Below the pieces are notes generated by a model. The model was not told the origin of the DNA and did no database searches. It worked only from the letters and a program-made list of their open reading frames with translations. Of a DNA stretch of 64,000 bases, positions 41,153 to 52,540 are shown one piece after another. Position 1 is the stretch's first letter. Every line of letters begins with the position of its first letter. This DNA is from Phytophthora sp. 'mugwort' (taxonomy: Eukaryota > Oomycota > Peronosporomycetes > Peronosporales > Peronosporaceae), in contig JAUCEF010000007.1 of assembly GCA_033558025.1 (NCBI GenBank), positions 7,874,001 to 7,938,000 of the forward strand, in the 5' to 3' direction. The translations under genes and the position numbers were made by a program.

Positions 41153-44100
41153 CTACCTCTTCTGGTGATTGATGAAGCGCAGCGACAGGAGCGCGAGAAG
41201 CCGGAAAACCGCCAGAAACACGAACACGTAGCCGAAATTACTCCAAATCTCCGAGTGTTTCATCTGGAAGTGGTCCTCGACGTAACCCTTTACTGTAATG
41301 TGGCCGAGCGTCACGGGAGAGCCCTCCAATTGTTGACACGCCAGCTCAGAGCCGCCGTTTTCGTACACTTCCAGCGTGTTGTTCCATACTGGTTCATTGC
41401 TGCAGTCCGTGAAAGCCAACGACGTTAAAATTCCCATAATGTACTTCTGAGGGGTGATCCGATACAACCAGTGGTAGCCTGTAGGAATCGAGGCAGCCGG
41501 AGGGTTAAAGCCTGCGAACAAGAGGCAGATCGAATTGTACAATACGCCTAGAATCGCTGCCACCTCGACGCTCGGTAGCGCGTAAATGAAGAGCTGGCCC
41601 AGATATGTCTGCATGAGCACGAAGAGTGACATGACGAGCCAGTACGTGACGCCGGACGCGTGGTTGGTGAAGCCCACCCCCGGGTAGAAGATGATCGTGA
41701 AGAGACCACTGCTCATGAAGACGTACGGGATCTCCGCCACCGTCGAGCCCATAAAGTACCAGAGGCAGTTGTATGTCTGTGACGCGCGCTCGCGGTAGAA
41801 CGCTGGACGCTCTGCAGATGTGATCGGCAATGTCCCCGTGAACGAGATGACGCCGTTAAACAGCGTCGTCGTGAAGATCATACCGACACCGGCGTTAACC
41901 TCCTGGTACGTCTTGTAGTCCTTCCCCATGAAGACGAGGCCAAACATGATGGCCAGCATCAGTGAAATCGCAAACCTTGTGATGTTGTACGTGGGCGTGC
42001 GCCAATAGCGGTCATTGAAGCGCTTCATTAGGAACCGAAGCTGAGTCATCGAGCTCGCAGCACGCTTTCTTGTGAAAACCATCTCGGGCACACCGGGAGC
42101 AGGTCTGTTGACGCCTGGTGTATCCAGTGCGACGTCCAAAGCGCGTTTCTCCGCGCTGTCTTTGAACTGTTGCACGAAGTCGGTTGTAACCTGGTTATTC
42201 ACGCCAGCACCAATGACTTCCAGCATCCAGGTTGCCGGGTTTTGACCCTCAGGAAGAAGCGGCGTGCCTGGAATCGCTTCGAAATAGCTCACTAACTTGT
42301 GACTTTTCTTGCCAAGCTCGCCTACGAACACGGTCTCGCCACCACGTTTCAGAAGTAGGAGATGGTCGAATAGGAAGAACACATCGAACGAAGGCTGGTG
42401 AATCGTGCACACAATGGTCCGGCCACTGTCGGCCACCTTGCGAACGCCGTCCATGATCAGCTTGGACGAGTGTGCGTCCAGGCCGCTGGTGGGCTCGTCC
42501 AAGAACAGAATGCTCGGCTGGGCAGCGAGTTCCACGCCGATCGTCAAGCGCTTCATCTGCTCCATTGAACTTCCCCGGACAATTTTGTCTGCAATGTCGT
42601 GCAGGTCCAACAACTCCAACACTTCTTCCACCGAGTCGTGCTTCTTGCTGTCTGACACAGTACTATCTTGACGAAGGAAGGCACTGAACGTAAGTGCTTC
42701 TCGGAACGTTGTCGCGTCCGAATGAATGTCAATCTGCTCGCAGTATGCCGTACACCGACGTATAGCCAATTCGCTCGCTTCGTAGCCATTCAACATAATT
42801 TTGCCAGTGATTGTGCCGCCCGTCTTGCGACCAGCGATCACGTCCATTAACGTTGTCTTGCCAGCTCCCGATGAGCCCATGAGTGCCGTCAACGTACCAG
42901 GCTCAGCGATGCCGCTAATGCCTTTGAGCAAGTTGATGCTCTTCTTCGGGTTGCTCGGTTTAGGCACCGAGTACCACAAGTCTTGAAACGCTAGAGTGAC
43001 CGGGACAAAGCGTTTCTCCCGAGATTTTACATCGACGACGACTTCAGCCGACAGATGTGAAGACACTGGAGAGGTATTGACGCTCTTAGGCGTTGAAGCG
43101 AGCACGTAGTGGTCGGATGACTCTGTGGACGACGGCATCTCAAGGTCCTTAGGTGTGAAGACGACGTTGCTCGGACCATCGTAGCGCTTGTATTCCAGCA
43201 CGAAAGCGCCCAATGCCATGAAGAATAGGTAAGCTACAGTCAAGTAAAGCACACCCGTCCAAACCCATTCACTGCTTGATGGTACGCTGAACCCCGACAG
43301 GAAGTACTCGCCCACAGTCGCATTAAAATCCTTGCAGTAGTTTACGCCTTGGTACTCACACACATCGTACTTGGCTGCACGATATTCGTTGACATCCAGA
43401 GCTCGCAAGCACCAAGCCATGGGGTCGAGCCAATAGACCCAGATCAACCAGTCGGGAATCACCGCTTTGGACGCGACAAAGCCCCCGAAGAGCACGAACA
43501 GAGCGATACTGAACGTCGACATGGGCTTTGCGATGTTAAAGTTTGGTGAGATCGCCGTTAAACAGAAGAACCAGGACGCAAACACCAGGTTGGTCAGAAC
43601 AAGTAGCAAGAGGAAGATGAAGTAGTGTCCAACGTGCCCAACGAAGCCACTCAGCCAATAGACCAACGAGCCGAAGACGACACTTTCGAAAATGGACTGG
43701 GGGATAAGCGCCACGGAGTTGGCAATCGCATACGAGGAAGCGCGAGCGAAATTGGCTGCTCGTTGCTTGTAGAAAATGTCTCGAGCTGCCATAAAGGTCG
43801 GGACCTGGGAGGTCTGACCTAACGCCATGAAAATCGTCGCTTGGAACGCCACGCCCAGCCTTCGTTGTACATCTACTGGGTCAACTTGATAGAACGTGGA
43901 TCCGTAGATTAGCCCCATCACGATGACCATAAGCGCTCGTGTACGAATGAACGCATGGTTTCTGACCGTTACCATCCATTGACGGCGTGTCAAAGTCTTT
44001 GTATTCTCCCAGAAGGTCTGTCGGAACTCGGGCATGGGATTCATGTGCTTGTCAGCGTCTTCAAGGAGGTGCAGGTCGAACGGGACGTCCAGCAGTGCCA

Positions 44101-45292
44101 TTAGATTGCTATAGATGCTCGAGTGTCGAAAGAGCTCAGCAAATTCACTTGCTTTACGCGGATGTTTGTTCATTTCTTGAGGCAGCTTCGTTTCGTATTT
44201 GGTCTGCTGGTTTGTACCAAGATCCAGCAGGAAATCAGCAACGTCGCGACCGGATGGGCATTTGAAGCCCAAACTCTCGAAGTACGGGAGCGTCTCAACT
44301 CGAGGGCCATGGTACATCACTGCTCCGTCATTCAGGATAACGACGTTGTCGAACAACTCGAAGACTTCTGGGGCCGGCTGAAGCAGAGCAATGACGACGG
44401 TTTTGTGCAATGTCTTGGCAATGCTGCGCTGCGTCTTGATAATGTCGTACGTCGCAGCACTGTCCAGGCCCGTACTGATCTCGTCCATGAGCGTCATGTA
44501 CTTCATGCCGAACTCCATTTCTCCAGTCGTCACGCGTTTGCGCTCGCCACCCGAGACACCACGTCGCATGGCGTTGCCAATAAGTGTGTCCTGGCAACTC
44601 TGAAGCCCAAGCTGATTGACGACTAAATCCGGGTAGTTGGTAAAGTACGCCTTGACCGCTTTGAGTGCTGCCAAGCTGGCTTCCGTTGTACCATTGGAGA
44701 GTAATTCTTCGCTGTGTTTCGAGAGTCCTCCGCCACAAAACTCGTGTGCGAACTCAAGCGTCTCGCGTACCGTGAGGGACGGGAAGTGCTTGTCCTCTTG
44801 TGTTACGTACGCTGCGAACTGCGGTAACTGCTTGGCGAGCTCCTTTTGTTCACGTCCATTGTATAAAATGTTGCCTTGAACTGTGACGTTCTTGCTCTTG
44901 GGGAACTGACCGGCCAAAACGCGCATGAAGGACGACTTACCCGAGCCAGGCTGTCCTAGTAGCAGAGTGATAGTGCCCGGCTTGAACACGCCGCTTGCGT
45001 TCTTGAGGATGTGCTTCTTCTCCATTCGCTTGTTCGGCGTGAGCTTGGCCAGACTGCGCTTGGTCACGTTGTAGATCGTGGGCAGCTCCGATTTGGTCGA
45101 GACGTCTCGGATCACAGCAACGTCGGCTGTGATTGACAGATTGGTGTAACGCACCTCCATCTGAGGCAACTCCCGCCCCATAGCCGCCTCCATTGTGTTA
45201 GCCATGTATCCGTGTAGAGCGTGAGGACCTTTAGCCAGCATGGTCTTGCTGGACTCCAGGTCCACGTTTGTCACTCGAGAGGCTCTTGTCAT
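41153..45292 (-). CDS. Full-size ABCG/PDR transporter 4
   Basis: Intronless, 1379 residues from the preferred start MTRASRVTNVDLESSK at 45292. The frame is open upstream to 45529, but the extra 79 residues lack resemblance to the other PDR N-termini and a promoter-like actcattatcgattta lies between (about 45350). NBD1 has GQPGSGKSS and VSGGERKR; NBD2 has GSSGAGKTT, SSMEQMKR and ILFLDEPTSGLD. TMD2 has SAERPAFYRERASQTYNCLWY. The C-terminus is NHQKR. The linker before NBD2 is longer than in the other three (STESSDHYVLASTPKSVNTS). This is the most diverged member of the cluster. Confidence 0.94.
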   Translation of the reverse strand: MTRASRVTNVDLESSKTMLAKGPHALHGYMANTMEAAMGRELPQMEVRYTNLSITADVAVIRDVSTKSELPTIYNVTKRSLAKLTPNKRMEKKHILKNASGVFKPGTITLLLGQPGSGKSSFMRVLAGQFPKSKNVTVQGNILYNGREQKELAKQLPQFAAYVTQEDKHFPSLTVRETLEFAHEFCGGGLSKHSEELLSNGTTEASLAALKAVKAYFTNYPDLVVNQLGLQSCQDTLIGNAMRRGVSGGERKRVTTGEMEFGMKYMTLMDEISTGLDSAATYDIIKTQRSIAKTLHKTVVIALLQPAPEVFELFDNVVILNDGAVMYHGPRVETLPYFESLGFKCPSGRDVADFLLDLGTNQQTKYETKLPQEMNKHPRKASEFAELFRHSSIYSNLMALLDVPFDLHLLEDADKHMNPMPEFRQTFWENTKTLTRRQWMVTVRNHAFIRTRALMVIVMGLIYGSTFYQVDPVDVQRRLGVAFQATIFMALGQTSQVPTFMAARDIFYKQRAANFARASSYAIANSVALIPQSIFESVVFGSLVYWLSGFVGHVGHYFIFLLLLVLTNLVFASWFFCLTAISPNFNIAKPMSTFSIALFVLFGGFVASKAVIPDWLIWVYWLDPMAWCLRALDVNEYRAAKYDVCEYQGVNYCKDFNATVGEYFLSGFSVPSSSEWVWTGVLYLTVAYLFFMALGAFVLEYKRYDGPSNVVFTPKDLEMPSSTESSDHYVLASTPKSVNTSPVSSHLSAEVVVDVKSREKRFVPVTLAFQDLWYSVPKPSNPKKSINLLKGISGIAEPGTLTALMGSSGAGKTTLMDVIAGRKTGGTITGKIMLNGYEASELAIRRCTAYCEQIDIHSDATTFREALTFSAFLRQDSTVSDSKKHDSVEEVLELLDLHDIADKIVRGSSMEQMKRLTIGVELAAQPSILFLDEPTSGLDAHSSKLIMDGVRKVADSGRTIVCTIHQPSFDVFFLFDHLLLLKRGGETVFVGELGKKSHKLVSYFEAIPGTPLLPEGQNPATWMLEVIGAGVNNQVTTDFVQQFKDSAEKRALDVALDTPGVNRPAPGVPEMVFTRKRAASSMTQLRFLMKRFNDRYWRTPTYNITRFAISLMLAIMFGLVFMGKDYKTYQEVNAGVGMIFTTTLFNGVISFTGTLPITSAERPAFYRERASQTYNCLWYFMGSTVAEIPYVFMSSGLFTIIFYPGVGFTNHASGVTYWLVMSLFVLMQTYLGQLFIYALPSVEVAAILGVLYNSICLLFAGFNPPAASIPTGYHWLYRITPQKYIMGILTSLAFTDCSNEPVWNNTLEVYENGGSELACQQLEGSPVTLGHITVKGYVEDHFQMKHSEIWSNFGYVFVFLAVFRLLALLSLRFINHQKR

Positions 45293-45529
45293 TGAAAGTT
45301 CGCAATAGCAGAGGACGCTGTTGCAACGCTCAACTAAATCGATAATGAGTCGACTGGGACGGGTAGTGGGGAGGCGCTCACCCCATGGCGCGCAATCGGA
45401 GACGCGTAATAATGAACAGAAAAGGCGCTTTTCCCCTGTGAACAAGATTGCGCGCCACCGACCTGCACAGATCCCGACGTATCTTCGTTTCAACGAGGAC
45501 GCCCACTTCGAGTCTTGGAAACGGGACAT

Positions 45530-47690
45530 GTTATACTGCTGCTCGAGTGATAGCTCATACCTTTCCTGAGTGAGACGCTGGTTCTAAGGGCGTTGTAGTC
45601 AATCTAGCTCGTTCGACTCAGGTGACAGTAGTGATGCAATGATGAAACTGGACGACCTTTCGGCGCTTCCCAATTGTGTGGATGCGTGGATATGATCGCG
45701 AAAGATGTGAAACCGTATGATTCTACATCGTCCACTCTCGACAATTGCATTGAAGCATGATCGGTTGGCCATCCTCACCGTTCCGGTAGTACTTAAGCAG
45801 GACTCATACAAACTCTAAGTCTGACAGTGCAAATCTTCCGACAATGTGCCAAATATACAAGTCAGGTATGTAGGATAAATGAGGTTTCAGATTGGGCCAA
45901 TTTGAGGGCGGATGTCATGCCACGCCAGCGGGCGCAGGCCAACATGCCTGCCGTTTGCATGCCGTGTGCGTAACATATGGATGCAAATCCAGGACCGCGC
46001 ATTGCCCCATTATCAAGCGGAGGCTTCGCGTGCGAGCCGTAGCGGGCTTAGGGCTTTGGCATCAGCGAGCGTAGAGAGCATTAGGGTGGCTGGCTTAGGG
46101 ACAGGGGACAGTTATATGTGTCACCCCGTCGTTTAGCATATTGATGTAACTGTCTGATAGTATAGGGATGTCGAAACCGTCACGATATGTATACACATCT
46201 TGATCACACAACAGCACTGACGGAGGTAGCTGCGATACATTTTAAGCAATGAAAACTGAGTCCTTCCCTCGCTACGACAATAATGATTTGGTTGCTGGTT
46301 TGTGGTGGCGTAACAGTAATAATCATAATAATAATAAATGTTGGGTTGATTGTGTTTTGCATGAGCTACTAAAGTCTAATCACCATTCCTGTGTTACCTT
46401 ATCGGGTTCACCAGACATCCTCGCTCTTTTCCTCTCCTTCATTCTCTGGTTTGCAGTCCCGCATCCCCTCCCCATGCTCAGCGCTGCACACTCTCCTTTC
46501 ACTTGTTTACTATCTCCTTGTATTGTCCTCCTCCCTCCCCGTCGCTCAGTGCTCCAACCACGCCACTTTTGATATGTTGTTTCACTCACACCTGCACTTC
46601 GGTTTCCCCTTCTGGCTGATCCCAAGTTGTCGTCACCCTCCTCTGTCTGTCCCTGGCGTAGTTGGCCAGCCAGTCCGCTGTCTTTCATAGCGCGAAACTG
46701 AAGAGTGTACGATATAGAGGAGAGGTGAGAGACGATCATTCCCGGCATAGAGCGCAAGTTATGTGTCAAACGGTCAAACGTGTTAAACAATCCAATTCAT
46801 GAATGAATTGTCTTTTATTCTATGACACCGGGGTAAGCCGATAACTTCTGGATAGTTCTAATGATTTAATTCTCGAGATAAATCGATTTTATCTCGACTT
46901 CAAAATAGTCCTAAGCTTATTAATTTATAGAGGTTTATTTATAGGATCGTGTATTTTGCCTTTCTGCCAAAACGCCCTCCGTTTTAGAGTCCTACGCAGG
47001 AGGAGGGGTCTTACGAAAGCCATTTGGACTAAGAACCACCTTTTAACGAATTTAGGACCGAATGGCCAAAATGCATTGGCCATTCGGACGGCCGAAAGAG
47101 CTCCCAGCAGAAATGGCCTATGTGTCAGATTAGGATAGGGGTAAGTTTAGGCATAGGTACCTAGTCAGTTAGGAGCTCATCCGTAGGACTTGCTTCCCCA
47201 GCAGTCATTGGAAGAAAAAGGGAAAGTGCACTTAATTCTGTACCAGTGGCTCGACAAATCATACCTTTAATCCTAGGCACACTTGCGAAGGACCTACCTT
47301 TTGAGGCAGATTGGCCATAAGTCGGGAAAGGCACAATACAACAACCAAAAATGAAAGGAGTTTTTTTATTAATGGTGAGTGTCATCTTGTTTATGGATGG
47401 ACCGAAATGTCAGCTGTTATTACGACGTGACGTCGAAGTGGTAACTTATAGATGCACTCGAAAATATATATTATTAACCACCTTGTTGAAAGCGCATTGA
47501 TACAGTCCAATCAAATCACATTCGGAAGCTACGTGCGCTATAAACAAACATAAGTTAAACGGGATTAAAGCATAGGAACTATAGCAGACAGTTCAGAACT
47601 TCATTTCTTTTCGAGTTATGATTTTTAGACAAGCGCCACAACTTCCTGAAACACTAACTCCCTGGGGCTCAGTAAAATTTGGTGGTACTA
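45530..47690. other. Intergenic region, no convincing gene
   Basis: Short frames occur on both strands without domains. It includes a pyrimidine-rich stretch (46400-46660), a short AAT repeat near 46318-46337 and a small inverted repeat cgagataaa...tttatctcg near 46875. Part of it may be the unrecognised 3' end of the Mutator-like element to the right. Confidence 0.5.
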
Positions 47691-47821
47691 CTATCCTCAA
47701 AAATTCTTAACGAATTTGAACAATTGTACCTCCATTACTGGTCTCGCCATCGTCAATAGCGAAATGATTCTGAGATCAATTACCTTGCGCAGAAACTGCG
47801 GGCGTGGTAATCCACCACCTC

Positions 47822-48666
47822 TTACAGCGATCGTTCCAGTAGTCCTTTCAAGTACTCGTTTGTAATCAACTTCATTATCGCCAAGCACCACAGGTCACAT
47901 GAGTGGCTATCCTTCTGCTGGCAGCAGACAATAACTTCGTAGCGTAGCTGGTCTGTCATTCTCAATATTTTTTTGACCACGGATACCACCGCTTCCTTGA
48001 CCGTAGAGAGGTTACTTGGGGGCTTCATTGGGTCAAGCAGGTAGCACGTTCTCGCAGAATGTCCACAAAAAATGCAACCAAATGATTTCCCACGTTGATG
48101 ACGCTGATAACGCGGTCGTGCCCTGTCTTATCAGCACCGTACCCCCTCGCTGTTCTTTGTTTTGCTCCACATCGTCGAACTTGTGATAGCGGGGTTGATG
48201 ACGCCCACCGCATCGTATGACTCTCGCAGAGTTAGACGCCCTCCAATGATCGAGCTCAAATACAGCCACTGATTCGCTCGGAAGTCTAGGAACTCCACAC
48301 GTACTGCAAATGACCGCCGACGTAGCATTCCCGAGGTTGAGTTCCTCGATCGCTTGCTTGTGTTCAGCCTGAAATCGAAGATAATCGTTGGATTGTGAGT
48401 TTCGGGTAGGTTGGTATGTCGTCGGTAACCATTGTTGCTTACCTTTATGTCGTCTACTTATCGTTGAAGGGCTTCACGACGCTGGCCACACCTAAAGCTC
48501 GACCTTGCCAATCCACTCCACTGTAGCTTGCACAAAGCAAAAGTTGTTTCACGCCATCACCACGCTATCCATCAACTTTATTGGCCGTAGATAGATCATC
48601 CATAGTCGTCCCAATCTTATCAGCAGATCAAAGTCATCATCCCGGTTCATTTCTTCAATTGCCCAA
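47822..48666 (-). pseudogene. Ulp1/C48 peptidase part of the Mutator-like element (3' half)
   Basis: Read on the minus strand from the Gypsy border. First comes AIEEMNRDDDFDLLIRLGRL, then QWLYLSSIIGGRLTLRESYD with a shift to RQGHDRVISVI, NHLVAFFVD (the His), CYLLDP after a one-base shift at about 48025 (the Asp), CCQQKDS (the Gln) and SHSCDLWCLAI (the Cys). These are the His-Asp-Gln-Cys positions of Ulp1-type SUMO peptidases. At least two frameshifts and one stop inactivate it. It continues the minus-strand transposase at 55906-59146 across the Gypsy insertion. Confidence 0.68.
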
Positions 48667-48926
48667 TGTAACGGGACGAGGTCAACCATTATATAGCCTA
48701 CATTATTAGCTGTAGGAAGCGTGCTAATAAACTCGTAAATTCAACTCTGTTTATTTTAAGTCCGGGACAAAATGGCCCGGCCTTCTGTTAGCCACTCAAT
48801 ATGGATCGACTCCTGACTGTCTGTAATGGGCCTGGCTCCTCACTTATCAGCCAATCCGGGGGATGCCTACCTACTTATATAATATCTAATAACCTACTTA
48901 GTTATGTAACAGGATGGTCCGTTACA
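48667..48926 (-). repeat. LTR (3' LTR of the minus-strand Gypsy element)
   Basis: 260 bp bounded by TGTAAC...GTTACA. It matches 55644-55905 with scattered substitutions and small indels, so the insertion is not very recent. Confidence 0.92.
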
Positions 48927-48939
48927 TCACCCCCTCTTT
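48927..48939 (-). other. Polypurine tract of the Gypsy element
   Basis: On the minus strand aaagagggggtga directly precedes the LTR. This is the plus-strand primer position for reverse transcription and sets the element's orientation. Confidence 0.7.
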
Positions 48940-49193
48940 AAGTTGCGCTTACCGTATTGTAAGCGCGTACCGTAACATACCGTTCCTGCACGCGCATTAC
49001 AGTGGATGCGCCAAAACGCGAATCTCACTTAGAAGTCACCACACATCATCCCGTTGGAGCGACGATACTGCGCGGCAACCACATTGCCGAACAAGCGCGA
49101 CGATAATCATGTCAAGACCTCGCGACACGTTTGATTCGACGACTACGCCCACGCCTGGAGCCGGAGACAAGACTGGTCCCGGTGCCTCACGTA

Positions 49194-49751
49194 ATGGACG
49201 CCGACCTAAAGCCGTGGCGGCTGTACAACCTCGAGGGCGCTGATGGACCGGAGCCGTTAAATGAGATGAAGCAGTACTTTCGACGGTACCGCGCAACGAA
49301 CAGCAAGGCGACGAGCTACGACTGCTCATACGACACCCTGCAACGTTCGTGGTGTGCCTTCATCAGGCGCTGGAATGCGGTGCGACGTGAAGGGGAATCC
49401 TTCACGTCATGGCTCGAAGCGCGTGAGATGACACATGGCGAACACTCTATTGGCGACCTGCGGAGTCGCATCTGCAGGATGTCGGCGGACTCGTCGCGCC
49501 TGTGCTACGTGCACCTTCGTGAGGGGTGCTTCCATTGCAGCCACGTAAGCCGGCCCACCCGAGCGGAGTGGGAAGAGCAGGTGTTTCAGTGGCCGCGGGC
49601 GGGGCACGAGCGGCGCTGGATTGGTTGCTACGAGCGATCGCTGCACCAGCTCCGGCAGGCGACGAAACGGCGTGGACGTGATAACACGCGGCGTAGCACG
49701 GCTCGCTGCGAGCGCAGGCACCCTCGCAGCCCACTGCGTCGTGGGCCATAG
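49194..49751 (+). CDS. Opposite-strand ORF inside the Gypsy element
   Basis: A 185-residue frame from ATG 49194 (MDADLKPWRLYNLEGADG) on the strand opposite to pol, between the chromodomain and the 3' LTR. It reads like a real protein: SWCAFIRRWNAVRREGESFT, SWLEAREMTHGE, a CxxC-like CFHCSH and a basic Arg-rich end. After a frame change it is followed by Arg/Ser-rich sequence and, at 50180-50449, a coiled-coil stretch (EQYRLLQAEAEQMTNELQDA). It may be an antisense accessory ORF, as known in some plant retrotransposons, or a gag remnant of another element. Function unknown. Confidence 0.45.
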   Translation: MDADLKPWRLYNLEGADGPEPLNEMKQYFRRYRATNSKATSYDCSYDTLQRSWCAFIRRWNAVRREGESFTSWLEAREMTHGEHSIGDLRSRICRMSADSSRLCYVHLREGCFHCSHVSRPTRAEWEEQVFQWPRAGHERRWIGCYERSLHQLRQATKRRGRDNTRRSTARCERRHPRSPLRRGP

Positions 49752-49939
49752 CCGCATGACTCTCGACTATTACCGTAGCTGTGATGCGTCCGCTCGGTCT
49801 CGCGGACGCTCGCGGAATTGTGACTGCCAGCATGATCGAGAGGCAAGTGCGCGTGGTTATCGGACACGGTCCCGACAGCGCAGCCGGAGCCGCAGCCATT
49901 TGCGAGATGTTGGATCGAATGTGGGAGGCTCGCGCACGC

Positions 49940-50717
49940 GGACAAATGTGTCAGCGTGGACTCGTAGTCCGCTACCACATCCGGAATATCCTCGAGAAGC
50001 AGCGCCACGCTTTCCACGTATCCTCCGCTGGCGAATAACCTAGCCAGCGGACGCGATAATGTTTCTCCGGCCGTACCGGCGTTTGACTCGCGCCGACACC
50101 CGGCTTCTGCGCCTTCCGAATATCGTGATCAACAATACACCGGCCACCCATCTCCGAGCGCCCGACGAGTCTATCAGCGGTGGAGAATCATCACGACGGA
50201 AGGGCGCCGGCAACTGAGATCGCCGGCGCGCCTCCTGAGGGCATGATGGCCGCTGAGCAGTATCGCTTGCTTCAAGCGGAGGCCGAGCAGATGACGAACG
50301 AATTGCAGGACGCTCGTTTGATAGCGGAAAGCGCTCGGGACGACGCGAACGCGGCAATTTCCGTTGCGGAGAGGGCTCGGCGCGAGCAGCGGGCTCTTGT
50401 CGAGCGGCTGCGGCGTCTGGAGACCGAGGCGTTTGGACGGCCGCAGTAGAACGAGTCGGTGCGTGCGCAGCAGGGACTCGGCGTGAGTCGACGACAGCGC
50501 CGTCGGCGGCTGAACGTCCGGGATCAGCTCGGGATGGTAAGGCTTGAGACTGTCCGACATAGAACGTCGGATGCAGCCGCATCGGAGTAGAGATGTCCAG
50601 CGTGTAGGCATCACCTAAAATCTTGATAATCTTGAATGGTCCAATAAATCTTGGTGCTAACTTGTTTGCACCCAAGTTCGTGACCGAGGCTGCTTGAATG
50701 CCCGCAAAGTTGTGCAT
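49940..50717 (-). pseudogene. Integrase C-terminal region and degenerate chromodomain of the Gypsy element
   Basis: The upstream part reads ANKLAPRFIGPFKIIKILGD and MRLHPTFYVGQS, the GPF/Y-type end of Gypsy integrases. A frame change gives SLKPYHPELIPDVQPP. Proline/arginine-rich linker sequence follows, then SSGARRWVAGVLLITI and, in another frame, LLEDIPDVVADYES, the beginning and end of a chromodomain. Chromodomains guide chromovirus insertion into modified chromatin. Broken by at least two frameshifts. Confidence 0.65.
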
Positions 50718-51055
50718 GTTCTTCCGACCTCGACGATCGGCATTTCTTTCTGCCTCTCGGCTGCTGCTTGCAGCGCGTCGCGCACGTATCGCGTGACAGC
50801 CTGGCGATGCAACATAAATCTGTTACTGCGACGGAATCAATTGGTGAACTTCTTTTGGTGAGAAGTTAGACGCGTGAGACGTGGGCGGAACCGATGATGG
50901 AGTTATTGCAGAAGCTGACAGGTTGAGCGTCGGCCGCACTGCCGACGCGCCGTCGGGTTCTTTCGCCTCAATGACCACGAGTACCGCTTCCATAGCCGAC
51001 ACACCGCCAGGTTTCCCCCCACCAAGAGTGGGGCCCGTAGTATCAGCGGCCGAGT

Positions 51056-51791
51056 TCAGAGCAAGAACTGCGGGAACGTAGCAGTGTCCGGGAGCCATTC
51101 TTCATTTACGAAGAATGGCGTCAACCCTGTTGACGCATGAACCGCATTATTGATAGCGAATTCTGCGAGTGGTAGGAACGACGACCACGACGCGAATGAA
51201 GTCGCATAACTTCGCAAAACATTTTCGAGAACTCGACTCACGCGCTCCGTTTGCCCAGCCGTCTCTGGATGGGCCGTCGTGGACATCAACAACCGGGTAC
51301 CAAGGGGTTCGAACAGCCGATCCCAAAAGGCTGACATGAAACGTGGATCACGGTCGGATACGATGGATACCGGCAGCCCATGGTGCCGGAATATAGTGTC
51401 CAGGAAAATCGTCGCGGTCTCTTCTGCGGTAATTTGAGCCGCGACGGGAGCGAAGTGAATCATTTTGCCGAAGCGGTCGACAAGGGCCAAGACGCCCGTG
51501 CGGTCTTGGTCATCCGCAGGAAGCCCAAAGATGAAGTCCATGCTGACGGACTTCCACGCGGAGCTTGCGACGACGGTGCCGGCTTTACGCGCTGGCACGT
51601 TTCGCAGGACCGTACCCATTTGCGAATCCACTTGTACATGCGCGGCCAGAATTAATCATGCGACAGTGCGCCGAATGTCTTCTCGCGCCGAGATGACCTC
51701 CGCCTGGTGCGTCGTGATACTCATGCAAGAGACGGGCACGAAGGTCGTCATCCGCTGGGATGACGACACGCGGACAATCGAAAGTATCCAT
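51056..51791 (-). pseudogene. Gypsy integrase
   Basis: N-terminal zinc-binding remnant RLLHEYHDAPGGGHLGARR (frame-shifted from the rest), then the core with MDFIFGLP (D), IVSDRDPRF (D) and HPETAGQTERVSRVLE (E), the D,D-35-E triad. The core frame (51631-51056) is intact, but joining parts are shifted, so the polyprotein is not continuous. Confidence 0.88.
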
Positions 51792-51799
51792 CGTGTGTG

Positions 51800-52510
51800 T
51801 CAGGCGCGGACCGTCAAGCTGGTACCGCTTGATGTGAGCGCGGGTCGGGCCAGTAAAAGGGCGTTGGCAGTCGCAGTTGTTGGATTGCGGAGGTGTGCAA
51901 TGATGTTCGCGTAGAACAGATCATCGGCATATGCCGCGAAGATCTGCTCGCGATGCTCGCGAAGCGAGCAGATCGGAACTGATATCGTCGTGTTGACTCC
52001 AATCTCAGCACAGAGAGCGCAGTCCTCGGCTTCGGCGTCGTCATCAAGTGCTTGATGACCAAGATCACGTCGTGGATCATAATCCGGACGGCGGGACAGC
52101 GCGTCGGCAAGAATGTTGTTCTTGCCGGGCATGTAGTGGACAACGAAGTTGTATTCGGCGAAAAACGAAAGCCAACGAGCCATGCGTTGCGACAGATGCG
52201 GGCTCTTGGTTGCAGTCCGCAACGAAGCGTGGTCCGTGTAGATTGCGAACATCTGCTCGCCGAGCAGATGCACTCTAGATTTGATTAGAGCGTAGCGCAT
52301 GGCGAGGAGCTCCTTGTCGTGAACGGGAGAGTTCTTCTCAGCCGGTTTCATCTGTCGTGACTGGAAGCTCACGACGCGTTCGCAGCCCTCATCGTCAAAT
52401 TGCATGAGGGCACAACCAATAGCGAAATCATTGGCGTCGCATACCACAGGAAAGAGCTTCGATTCGTCCGGAAGCATGAGAATCGGAGCTTCGGACAGGC
52501 TCGCCTTCAC
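51800..52510 (-). pseudogene. Gypsy RNase H domain
   Basis: Open for 236 residues: ILMLPDESKLFPVVCDANDF, HDKELLAMRYAL and IYTDHASLR hold the acidic active-site residues, and ILADALSRRPDY is the usual end before integrase. It is in a different frame from RT, separated by a stop region at about 52510-52540. Confidence 0.88.
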
Positions 52511-52540
52511 GGAGTCGGAGGCCTTTTGGTGGTCGGAACG

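Noticed and set aside
45293..45529. 79-residue N-terminal extension of PDR transporter 4
   Set aside because: No similarity to the N-termini of the other three transporters; a promoter-like sequence lies inside it and the MTRASR start aligns with family starts.
46380..46790. 136-residue minus-strand frame
   Set aside because: Antisense of a pyrimidine-rich stretch, with Gly/Arg/Lys composition, no domain and no promoter.
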